A stretch of 38,220 nucleotides of DNA, from the IMG/VR virus record IMGVR_UViG_3300010151_000041, positions 1 to 38,220 of that record; one strand, 5' to 3'. The number at the start of each line of letters is the position of its first letter. The first letter of the stretch is position 1. This DNA comes from a virus. The notes beneath the pieces are model-generated. The model did not search any database. It was given only the letters and a program-made list of their open reading frames with translations, and had not been told where the DNA came from. A program made the position numbers and the translations under genes. Of this stretch, positions 31,277 through 38,220 are shown one piece after another.

Positions 31277-33064
31277 ATGGGTGAAAAAATTAATAAATGG
31301 GACACACTTTTTAAGGGTGTAGATGAAAAATTTGAGTTATTATCTTATGAAGATTGTAACGTAGTAGACGGAAACGGGGGTGAACTAGTGAAAAAAACTA
31401 GTGTACCTTATGTACATAAAAAACATAGTAAGAGAACGAAACATGTTGAGGTTAGGCACTTCACACCAAAAACAGAGGTGATGGCTCTTGGTGAAAAGGA
31501 ATGGTTAGAAAAATCGGTACAGGTACTTAATAGTGCTTTAGTGAGGAGAACTACTGTAGTGTTAGAAAAGAATGAAGATAAGGTTAAACTTTCTATGTTT
31601 AATTTTCGTAAAAGGAGACAGGTGGGACACCGATATTTCGCTAAAGGTAGTAAGGATATTCACATTACTTTTAATTTAAAAACTAAGAACTTCTACATTA
31701 CCAACTCTCATTTTGCACATAGACGTAGAACCACCTCCGTCACTAAAAATGATTTTTCAAAAATTATTAATCAAATACATTCTTTAACGTTCACCAACCC
31801 ATTTGGCCCACTAGTCCATCCTGAAACCCAACGAGGTACGACAACACCCCCAAACGTTAACGCATTAAAAGCTTTAATAGGGTTAGTGGAAGAATTAGAG
31901 TTGGACATTACGGTATTGCCTAATAGTGTGAACTCACCAGGGGATTTGTTAGGAACAATTATAATGGAATGGTTTATAAAGGTGTGGAAAATTAAAACAC
32001 CCAACGACTACACTTACTACCTGTTAAAACATTATCCTGGAATTAAAAAACTAAGAAAATATAATATGAGTTTAATTCATACTATATTAGGTGAAAGGGG
32101 ACTTAAAGGTAAGTTTTATAATAAATTACTTAATCTTGAACCAGAAATTAATGTTACAGACCTACACTTACTCCAGAGAACCTTAGGGGATGATGGGGTA
32201 AAAAGAATCTCCGTACATATATTAGCTTCTAGTAAAACTTTCGAAGATACTAAGTTCACCCAACCCGAACATCTAATTACTAATGTAGGGTATTGGGATA
32301 AGCTTTCTAAATATGAGAAAAATAATATAATCAATATATACAATACCTGTAAAGACCCTACTAGAATTCAAGGATTTATAGATTTATTGTTGGACCACTT
32401 TAAAATTAAAAATAAATTACAAGGTTATGGTGTTATTAAAAATATAAAATCTAAAACCCTGGATAAATTTAATGACGAACATAGTGAATGGTCTAATTTA
32501 CTTCACGGATGTGAAAGAACCACACAAGTCAATTACCTATACCCAGATAACTTTTTAACTCATATAGAAAAACCTATAGAATTAGATGGTAACATATATT
32601 TTGTGAAAGTATTAAAGGACGATAGTGATTACTTTAAAGAAGGGCAAATTCAAAATCACTGCGTAAGAACTTATTTGGATAGATACACAAGTATTATAAT
32701 TTCAGTTAGAAAAAATCATGAAAGTGGAATGGAAAGAATGACTTGTGAGTTTAGGAAGGAGTGGTATGCGAGAGGGGGAGAAGAGTACAATACACCAACG
32801 TTATCTCAAGCTAGAATGAAATACAATAATATTCCACAAGGAGACTGGGAAGTTATTATGAAGTTATTACGAAAAGAATTTTTAGATTATAGTTGTAAAC
32901 CTAAAAATAATACAATGCCAATAATTAAGATTAGTAATAAAATGACAAACCATGTTGAGACTTTAAAATATGACGTAGAAGTTAATCGGTTTATAAGTGA
33001 TGGCGTACCCACCACACCAAGGGATAGACGTGAAAATTATGTTGGAGATGATTTACCTTTTTAA
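31277..33064 (+). CDS. PcfJ-like protein with SSB-type acidic C-terminus
   Basis: 595 residues. The first 400 are basic and helical with some strands. Residues about 450-530 match the PcfJ-like domain: VKVLKDDSDYFKEGQIQNHCV, RTYLDRYTSIIISVRK, MTCEFR and SQARMKYN (a QA...N end is typical). PcfJ was named from a conjugative plasmid; its function is open. The protein ends in GDDLPF, close to the DDDIPF tip by which bacterial SSB recruits repair and replication proteins. It may therefore act at single-stranded DNA. The HCV...Y...I.S core also has the order of the WCTA domain, a possible distant link. Confidence 0.75.
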   Translation: MGEKINKWDTLFKGVDEKFELLSYEDCNVVDGNGGELVKKTSVPYVHKKHSKRTKHVEVRHFTPKTEVMALGEKEWLEKSVQVLNSALVRRTTVVLEKNEDKVKLSMFNFRKRRQVGHRYFAKGSKDIHITFNLKTKNFYITNSHFAHRRRTTSVTKNDFSKIINQIHSLTFTNPFGPLVHPETQRGTTTPPNVNALKALIGLVEELELDITVLPNSVNSPGDLLGTIIMEWFIKVWKIKTPNDYTYYLLKHYPGIKKLRKYNMSLIHTILGERGLKGKFYNKLLNLEPEINVTDLHLLQRTLGDDGVKRISVHILASSKTFEDTKFTQPEHLITNVGYWDKLSKYEKNNIINIYNTCKDPTRIQGFIDLLLDHFKIKNKLQGYGVIKNIKSKTLDKFNDEHSEWSNLLHGCERTTQVNYLYPDNFLTHIEKPIELDGNIYFVKVLKDDSDYFKEGQIQNHCVRTYLDRYTSIIISVRKNHESGMERMTCEFRKEWYARGGEEYNTPTLSQARMKYNNIPQGDWEVIMKLLRKEFLDYSCKPKNNTMPIIKISNKMTNHVETLKYDVEVNRFISDGVPTTPRDRRENYVGDDLPF

Positions 33065-33111
33065 TCATATTTTGTATATTTTATTAAAATAAATTTTTTA
33101 TAATAATTAAG

Positions 33112-34188
33112 ATGAGAGTAAAATTAGAATATATTTGGTTGGACGGTAACGAACCTACTCAGAAACTAAGGAGTAAGACTAAAATTTGGGATTATTACCA
33201 CATGACAGACCCTCTAGAATTAAATGGTAGGGTATTAGCATATAACGGAAGAGTAATTCCTAGTCCAGATGAACTACCTAATTGGAATTTTGATGGGTCC
33301 TCCACTAACCAAGCTAAAGGTAATAAATCGGATTGTGTATTAAAACCGGTTCGTATTGTAATGGACCCACAAAGGTTAGACGGTTTTTTAGTTATGTGTG
33401 AGGTAATGAATAGTGATGGTACACCACATAAAACTAATAAAAGACATAATTTAATTGACGACCCAGAGTATTGGTTTGGTTTCGAACAAGAATACATCTT
33501 AACTAAAACTGGTACCCCACTAGGGTTCCCTACTGAAGGTTACCCAAAACCACAAGGAGACTATTACTGTGGTTTAGGTTCAGAGAATGTGGTGGGTAGA
33601 GATATCGTAGAAGAACACTTACAGGTCTGTTTAGAAGCTAACCTTAATATTACAGGTACTAACGCAGAGGTAATGATTGGACAATGGGAATACCAAATAC
33701 TCTCAAAAGGGGCTAAAAAAGCGAGTGATGAATTATGGTTATCTAGGTTTTTATTAATTAGACTAACTGAAAAGTATGACTTAAGAGTAGACTTTAAACC
33801 AAAACCTGTCGAGGGTGATTGGAATGGTTCTGGGTTGCATGTGAATTTTTCTAGTGACTTAACAAGAGAAGTTGGAGGGGAAGAAATGTTTAATTCAATA
33901 TGTGAAAAATTAGGTAACACACATAGTAAACATATGGAGGTTTATGGGGAAGAAAACAACAAAAGACTTACGGGTTTACACGAAACACAACACATTAATA
34001 AATTTAGTTATGGGGTTAGTGATAGAGGAGCTAGTATCCGAATACCACCTTCAACTGTAGAAAATGGTTGGAAGGGTTATTTAGAAGATAGAAGGCCGGC
34101 AAGTAACGCGGACCCATACCTATTGACGGGTACAATATACGATACTCTATTAAAGGCAGAAGATAAATTTAGAACAATAGAAGTTTAA
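33112..34188 (+). CDS. glnII: Type II glutamine synthetase
   Basis: 358 residues, full length for GSII. It joins ammonia to glutamate using ATP. Conserved parts in order: NFDGSST at 59-65 (ammonia site Asp), LVMCEV, FGFEQEY at 122-128, PQGDYYCGLGSENVVGRDI, NAEVMIGQWEYQ at 184-194, GDWNGSGLHVNFS, RLTGLHET, SIRIPP and YLEDRRPASNADPY with the catalytic Glu flap. All metal and substrate residues appear present. This type is eukaryote-like and found in some bacteria; a phage copy is unusual. Three redox proteins follow within 2-3 bases, so one operon is likely. Confidence 0.96.
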   Translation: MRVKLEYIWLDGNEPTQKLRSKTKIWDYYHMTDPLELNGRVLAYNGRVIPSPDELPNWNFDGSSTNQAKGNKSDCVLKPVRIVMDPQRLDGFLVMCEVMNSDGTPHKTNKRHNLIDDPEYWFGFEQEYILTKTGTPLGFPTEGYPKPQGDYYCGLGSENVVGRDIVEEHLQVCLEANLNITGTNAEVMIGQWEYQILSKGAKKASDELWLSRFLLIRLTEKYDLRVDFKPKPVEGDWNGSGLHVNFSSDLTREVGGEEMFNSICEKLGNTHSKHMEVYGEENNKRLTGLHETQHINKFSYGVSDRGASIRIPPSTVENGWKGYLEDRRPASNADPYLLTGTIYDTLLKAEDKFRTIEV

Positions 34189-34190
34189 AA

Positions 34191-34469
34191 ATGAAAATAA
34201 CATTATTTAGTCAGTGGGAGTGTAAAACCTGTGTGGAACTTAAAGAAAAACTAAAAGAAGAAAAGATAACCTATAAAATTATAGAAGTCTTAGACCATAA
34301 AGAACTGTGGAAAGAAATTAGAGAACGACAACTTCAGTTAGAACCTAAAAGTATAATGTATACCCCCACTTTGTTAGTGGAGAGTAATGGTGTTGGGGTT
34401 TATATTTCAGCTGGTAGAGATTTTGATGGGGTAGAAGAGGCTTTAAACAAACTAAAAGAATATTTATAA
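34191..34469 (+). CDS. Glutaredoxin-like thioredoxin-fold protein (CKTC)
   Basis: 92 residues. MKITLFSQWECKTCVELKEKL has a CxxC active site (CKTC, 11-14) at the start of helix one. The cis-proline region is YTPTLLV. It could reduce ribonucleotide reductase or other thiols. It starts two bases after the glutamine synthetase stop. Confidence 0.85.
   Translation: MKITLFSQWECKTCVELKEKLKEEKITYKIIEVLDHKELWKEIRERQLQLEPKSIMYTPTLLVESNGVGVYISAGRDFDGVEEALNKLKEYL
34461..34468 (+). promoter_or_regulatory. TATTTATA element, 3 nt before the thioredoxin ATG
   Basis: Ends 3 nt before the ATG at 34472 but overlaps the EYL-stop codons of the previous gene, so it may be chance. Confidence 0.3.
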
Positions 34470-34471
34470 TT

Positions 34472-34783
34472 ATGGAAGTAAATGATAACACTTTAGAAAA
34501 AACTCTAAAAGATAATAAGGTAGTTTTATTAGATTTTTGGGCAGAATGGTGTGGGCCTTGCAGATTATTAGGCCCTACTATGGAAGAATTAAAAACAGAT
34601 TTTGAAGGTAAAGCACTTGTAGGTAAGATAAATGTCACAGACAATCCTCACTCCTCTGACGAGTATGGGGTACGAAGTATTCCCACAGTCATCATGTATA
34701 AAGATGGTAAAGAGGTAGAAAGGTTGGTAGGTATCAGGGATAAAACTTTTTATAGTGATAAAATTAATTATTATTTAAATTAA
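34472..34783 (+). CDS. trxA: Thioredoxin
   Basis: 103 residues with VVLLDFWAEWCGPCRLLGP (WCGPC active site), the KINVTDNPHSSDEYGVRSIPTVIMYKDG segment with cis-Pro, and the usual end. Complete and of normal length. A disulfide reductase likely serving nucleotide reduction or a phage polymerase. In line with two glutaredoxin-like genes. Confidence 0.97.
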   Translation: MEVNDNTLEKTLKDNKVVLLDFWAEWCGPCRLLGPTMEELKTDFEGKALVGKINVTDNPHSSDEYGVRSIPTVIMYKDGKEVERLVGIRDKTFYSDKINYYLN

Positions 34784-34784
34784 A

Positions 34785-35057
34785 ATGAAAACATTGTTAT
34801 TATATTCTGAAGAGGGTTGTCCTTGGTGTACTCAGATGAAAGGTTTATTGGAAGAAAATAATATTAGGTTCTTAGTTAGAGATATTGAGAGATATGATAA
34901 GGAGTGGGAGAAGGTTAGTGAAGAAGCTAAAACAGAGTACATCCCAACAGCTTGTATAGTAGACCACCAAGAAAAAACCAAAACTTATTTAACACCAGAT
35001 GTCGACTTTGACGAGATTGAAGAAGGTGTGGAGAAAATTAAAATATTAATGAAATAA
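34785..35057 (+). CDS. Glutaredoxin-like protein (CPWC)
   Basis: 90 residues. LLLYSEEGCPWCTQMKGLLEE has the CPWC site and YIPTACIV the cis-Pro loop. It starts one base after the thioredoxin stop and overlaps the next gene by one base. CPWC rather than CPYC is seen in NrdH- and Grx-type proteins of phages. Acts in thiol reduction. Confidence 0.9.
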   Translation: MKTLLLYSEEGCPWCTQMKGLLEENNIRFLVRDIERYDKEWEKVSEEAKTEYIPTACIVDHQEKTKTYLTPDVDFDEIEEGVEKIKILMK

Positions 35058-35659
35058 TGGGATTAGATATTTCATATTATAGTAATGTAAAACGTATACC
35101 TGACGAAGAAATTCCAGCGGGTGTGGAACCATTTAACCGAGCCTATGATGATTGGGTATATGGTTTTTATGATAAAGGGTATAATCTACATTATATTGAC
35201 ACAGATAGGGGTTTGTTTGGTGGCCACATGAAAGGGTTAGAACCTGGATGGTATAAAACCAAATCTGGAGATGAAGGTGGTTATCTTAGAGCGGGAAGTT
35301 ATTCGGGATACAATGAGTGGAGAAGCGACCTTGCGTTAGCGGCAGGTTACCCTGGTGGGGCAGAAGAAGTTTGGAGTATGTCTGATAAACTCTACCAACC
35401 AGATAGCCCACCCTTTTTAGAATTAATTTATTTTTCTGACTCTGATGGTATCATAGGTCCAGAGGTTAGTAAAAAACTTTATAATGATTTTGTTAAGTAC
35501 GAAAATAATATTAAACAAGTAATAGATACATGGTACCTTAAATTTGACCCCAAAAAAGAGTTCGATACCGGTCAGTTCAAATGGTTCATTCACAAATATG
35601 AGGAATGGAAAGAGGCTTTTAAAACTGCGTCAGAAAACGGGTTTGTCTCCTTTCACTAA
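35057..35659 (+). CDS. Conserved hypothetical protein
   Basis: 200 residues opening MGLDISYYSNVKR. GSYSGYNEWRSDLALAAGYPGG, ELIYFSDSDGIIGPEVSKKLYNDF and a helical end form a pattern I know from a conserved family in bacteria and phages (opening MGLDI, then AGSYxGYNxWR and FSDxEGxIG), without a known function. It overlaps the glutaredoxin gene by one base, hence same operon. Confidence 0.82.
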   Translation: MGLDISYYSNVKRIPDEEIPAGVEPFNRAYDDWVYGFYDKGYNLHYIDTDRGLFGGHMKGLEPGWYKTKSGDEGGYLRAGSYSGYNEWRSDLALAAGYPGGAEEVWSMSDKLYQPDSPPFLELIYFSDSDGIIGPEVSKKLYNDFVKYENNIKQVIDTWYLKFDPKKEFDTGQFKWFIHKYEEWKEAFKTASENGFVSFH

Positions 35660-35710
35660 AACTTGACAATACACTTTATTTTTATTATTCTTCTATCAAA
35701 CATTAAAATA

Positions 35711-36550
35711 ATGGTAGAAGAAACCCCGACCCTAGAACAAATCGCCGAATTAAATCCAGACGCTATAGTGTTAGACGGTCTACATGGAGCAATCGTCGGT
35801 ATAGGGTATTCAAAAGATTTAGAACCTAGGTTGATTTATTCAATAGAAACTATTATATTAACTCTTATGGGACGTGACAAAATGACAGAACAAGAAGCTA
35901 TAGAATTTTATGACTATAATATTGCAGATGGGTATTTTGGAAAACATGGCCCCATATTTTTAGAAAAACCAACACAACAAAGTAGTGAGGTTATAGGAAA
36001 AGAAGGTGCCATAGAATTTAATAATTTACCTTCAAAATCTTCTACACCTACTATGACATATGCTGGAGTGGGTTCCAGAGTTACTCCAGCTTCTATATTA
36101 AAAGCTATGACAGACGTAGCTAAAATGCTTGAGTCTAAAGGATATACTTTAAATACAGGTAAAACATTTAGAAATAAAGAAGAAGGTGCAGATAAGGCAT
36201 TTTCAGATGGTACAACTCAAAAGAATTTGTTTTCACCAGAAGTACAAGGTAGTAGAATAAAAGAACAAACTATAGCTAAAGAAATACATCCTGCACCCTC
36301 AAGATTAAAGGGTGGAGGCCTTAAACTTATGGCTAGAAATACTAATCAAATATTTGGAGATAATTTAGATACTCCTGTTGATTTTGTATTATTCTACGCT
36401 GAAGAAACAGATAATCCATTAAGACCTAAAGGTGGAACAGGGCAAGCAGTAGAAATGGCTAGGCGTAAAGGTATTCCAACTATTAATATGACTGATACTA
36501 ATTGGAAAAATCAATTAGAAAAAGTATTAGAATTACCCAATAACAACTAA
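35711..36550 (+). CDS. Two-domain protein: phage helical domain plus SLOG-like Rossmann domain
   Basis: 279 residues. Residues 1-90 (AIVLDGLHGAIVGIGYS, LIYSIETIILTLM, QEAIEFYDYNIADGYFGKHGPIFL) match a small domain usually found alone in phages and bacteria. Residues 115-275 look like a SLOG/DprA-type Rossmann fold: TYAGVGSRVTPASILKAM, LESKGYTLNTGKTFRNKEEGADKAF, VDFVLFYAE and GGTGQAVEMARRKGIPTINM. SLOG domains bind nucleotides or nucleotide-derived ligands. The ATG at 35711 is preferred to the TTG at 35663. Possibly a fused sensor; the C-terminal part reads as slightly more AT-rich than the surroundings. Confidence 0.78.
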   Translation: MVEETPTLEQIAELNPDAIVLDGLHGAIVGIGYSKDLEPRLIYSIETIILTLMGRDKMTEQEAIEFYDYNIADGYFGKHGPIFLEKPTQQSSEVIGKEGAIEFNNLPSKSSTPTMTYAGVGSRVTPASILKAMTDVAKMLESKGYTLNTGKTFRNKEEGADKAFSDGTTQKNLFSPEVQGSRIKEQTIAKEIHPAPSRLKGGGLKLMARNTNQIFGDNLDTPVDFVLFYAEETDNPLRPKGGTGQAVEMARRKGIPTINMTDTNWKNQLEKVLELPNNN

Positions 36551-36577
36551 AAAAAATAAAAATATTACTCCAGGGGC

Positions 36578-36605
36578 TTGACAGGGGGAATTTTTTTCCT
36601 ATAAT
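36578..36605 (+). promoter_or_regulatory. sigma-70 consensus-like promoter (TTGACA-N16-TATAAT)
   Basis: TTGACA at 36578-36583 and TATAAT at 36600-36605, both exact E. coli consensus hexamers with a 16-nt spacer. It lies 77 nt upstream of the ATG at 36683. This is not the Bacteroidota pattern, which makes the phage sigma factor a candidate user. Confidence 0.6.
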
Positions 36606-36682
36606 TAAACAACGTTAGTGACTTTTACCATTTTTTTACTTACTTATACAACTATTCAAAACAGACTTTAAAACTAGAAATT

Positions 36683-38122
36683 ATGAATTTACGAGACTCA
36701 CTTCAGACACAAGACACGGTAACCGAAAAGGGGATGACAACTAACTCATCTACTTTAAATCACTGTGTAGACCTATTTTTTCAGATAGGTGCGATGAGAG
36801 GGATGGACAAGAAAAGACTTGTTTCTAAATTCTCAAAGGCATATAACGAAGACGCTCTAATGTCCATGAGAATTTTATTCTGGGCAAGAGACGTAAGAGG
36901 TGGTGCTGGTGAAAGACAAATTTTTAGAGATTTACTAGATTGGTTATGTGAAAACCACAGTGATGTACTAAACAAAAATGTTCACTTAATTAGTGAATAT
37001 GGAAGGTGGGATGACATTTTGACACTTGTTGGTACTACAAACTGTTGGTTGGAACCATTAGCTTTAATCAAAACCGCTTTGGAAAACAAAGATGGGTTAT
37101 GTGCAAAGTGGATGCCAAGAAAAGGTGTGAAAGCAAATACGATTAGAAAGTACATGAAAATGACACCTAAAGAATATCGTAAGATGGTAGTGGGGCTAAC
37201 TAATGTGGTGGAAACTAGTATGTGTGCTAAGGAATGGGAGAATATTGATTATTCTAAATTACCATCCTTGGCATCGTCTAGGTACCAAAGAGCATTCCAT
37301 AAGAATGATGGTGAAAGGTATGAGGAGTATGTAGAGTCTCTTAAAAAGGGAACTACTAAGATTAACAGTGGAGCAGTTTACCCTTACGACATCACTAAAT
37401 CTGTTAAGTTCGGTGACGTGGAAGTTGCTAGTGAACAGTGGAAAGTTTTACCTAATTACATGGAAGGTTCTGAAGAAAGAATTCTCCCAGTGGTAGATGT
37501 TTCAGGTTCGATGGGTTGTCCCGTGGGAAATAACCCTAACCTTACTTGTTTGGATGTCGCAATCTCATTAGGTTTATACATTTCGGAAAGAAACTTAGGA
37601 CCCTTCCAAGATACGTTTGTAACGTTCTCGGCGAGACCGAAACTTCAAGTACTTAATGGTAACCTAAGGGATAGAATAGTGCAATTGTCACAAGCGGATT
37701 GGGGCATGACCACTAACCTAGAAGCTACCTTTCAACTGATTCTAGGTCAAGCTGTTAAACACCAAGTTTCACAAGATGAAATGCCTACCAAAGTATTGAT
37801 TCTCTCAGATATGGAATTTGATGAAGCTACAGCTAAGTCATGGAGAACTTACGATAAAGTACCTCAGTGGAATCCAACCGCACAACAAATGATTAAAGGA
37901 ATGTATGAAGAAGCTGGATACGAAATGCCAGATATCGTTTACTGGAACTTAAATGCCAGAAATGATAATTTCCCAACTTCAGTTAATGAAATGGGAACAG
38001 CGTTAGTGTCTGGTTTCTCTCCTTCAATCATGAAAAGTATTTTAACATGTGAGGAGTTTACTCCTTACAAAATAATGATGGAGACTATCGACTCTGGTCG
38101 ATACGAACCAATCAGGGTCTGA
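36683..38122 (+). CDS. DUF2828/Ro60-like vWA protein
   Basis: 479 residues. The N-terminal helical part (about 15-230) has FWARDVRGGAGERQIFRDLL and HLISEYGRWDDIL, as in DUF2828 and TROVE-type proteins. A von Willebrand A domain follows from about 262 with DVSGSM (MIDAS DxSxS), MTTNLEATF (the conserved Thr) and VLILSDMEFD (second Asp). Ro60/TROVE relatives bind small RNAs and take part in RNA quality control; DUF2828 is a less well understood relative present in large viruses and phages. No Y-like RNA is evident nearby. It has its own promoter-like site and is the last gene in the window. Confidence 0.86.
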   Translation: MNLRDSLQTQDTVTEKGMTTNSSTLNHCVDLFFQIGAMRGMDKKRLVSKFSKAYNEDALMSMRILFWARDVRGGAGERQIFRDLLDWLCENHSDVLNKNVHLISEYGRWDDILTLVGTTNCWLEPLALIKTALENKDGLCAKWMPRKGVKANTIRKYMKMTPKEYRKMVVGLTNVVETSMCAKEWENIDYSKLPSLASSRYQRAFHKNDGERYEEYVESLKKGTTKINSGAVYPYDITKSVKFGDVEVASEQWKVLPNYMEGSEERILPVVDVSGSMGCPVGNNPNLTCLDVAISLGLYISERNLGPFQDTFVTFSARPKLQVLNGNLRDRIVQLSQADWGMTTNLEATFQLILGQAVKHQVSQDEMPTKVLILSDMEFDEATAKSWRTYDKVPQWNPTAQQMIKGMYEEAGYEMPDIVYWNLNARNDNFPTSVNEMGTALVSGFSPSIMKSILTCEEFTPYKIMMETIDSGRYEPIRV

Positions 38123-38220
38123 TGGGTAGACCAAAGAATCTCTTCGGCAAAATTTAACTATAAATCAAAACCAGAGAGAGAGGTGGAAGTTACTCCCCAC
38201 CTTGTTGAATAACAAAAAAA
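38123..38220. other. Right-end non-coding stretch
   Basis: 98 nt after the last stop. AGGTGG and CCACCT at about 38180-38203 can form a 6-bp hairpin but no T-run follows directly. No gene is visible. Confidence 0.5.

Noticed and set aside
38120-38157. 11-codon ORF MGRPKNLFGKI overlapping the last stop
   Set aside because: Too short to support, although GRPK resembles an AT-hook.
1-38220. CRISPR array or insertion sequence
   Set aside because: No regularly spaced repeats of 24-40 bp with unique spacers, and no transposase or terminal inverted repeats were seen.

Overview
The window looks like part of a large-genome tailed phage (Caudoviricetes) that infects a Bacteroidota host, probably a flavobacterium. 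The DNA is AT-rich. Genes are packed tightly, with 1-4 base overlaps, and there are long single-strand runs. No ribosomal RNA, tRNA or housekeeping operon is visible. The host assignment rests on three things. The sigma factor at 2147-2941 resembles the short RpoD of Bacteroidota. Three promoter candidates match the Bacteroidota pattern TTG - 19/20 nt - TAnnTTTG. Several small proteins (histone H1-like, bS21, Cys-rich MGCGC type) look Bacteroidota-like. No capsid, portal, terminase or polymerase gene lies in the window, so the exact phage group is not settled.

Layout. 1-1448 (minus): 5' part of a long Asp/Gly-repeat protein that runs off the left edge. 1509-9696 (plus): sigma factor, membrane coiled-coil protein, amidase-like enzyme, two small membrane proteins that may aid lysis, a group of conserved phage proteins of unknown role, and a 58-residue histone H1-like protein. 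9693-13382: a lone minus-strand gene, DnaJ, a DUF4338 (DruA-like) protein and small proteins. 13573-29071: mixed strands; large multidomain proteins, four wall hydrolase or wall hydrolase-like neighbours (M23 peptidase, amidase, GH24 lysozyme, HExxH protein), a DHH phosphoesterase-like protein, a fibre-type protein, DUF192 and ribosomal protein bS21. 29102-30988: DUF3310, DUF932 and a small membrane protein. 31277-38122 (plus): PcfJ-like protein, type II glutamine synthetase, three thioredoxin-fold proteins, a two-domain SLOG-like protein and a DUF2828/Ro60-like vWA protein.

How the parts may work together. The 13.5-29 kb block is the most unusual. Three proteins share a domain with two cysteines and a [KR]WCTA motif, and a fourth has a divergent copy. 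These and their hydrolase neighbours begin with short leaders that end in [LI]xE, the cleavage signal of T4-type prohead proteases. I infer a set of proteins packaged in the head and delivered with the DNA. The 31-38 kb block looks like takeover metabolism: nitrogen assimilation, thiol redox and RNA or nucleotide sensing.

Regulation. A directional TATTTAT(A) element lies just upstream of about 20 starts. In nine cases it ends exactly 3-4 nt before the ATG, which predicts leaderless or nearly leaderless transcripts. The metabolic block instead shows host-type promoters. The sigma factor and bS21 give the phage possible control of both transcription and translation initiation. Many listed proteins have no recognisable function, and that is stated in each entry.
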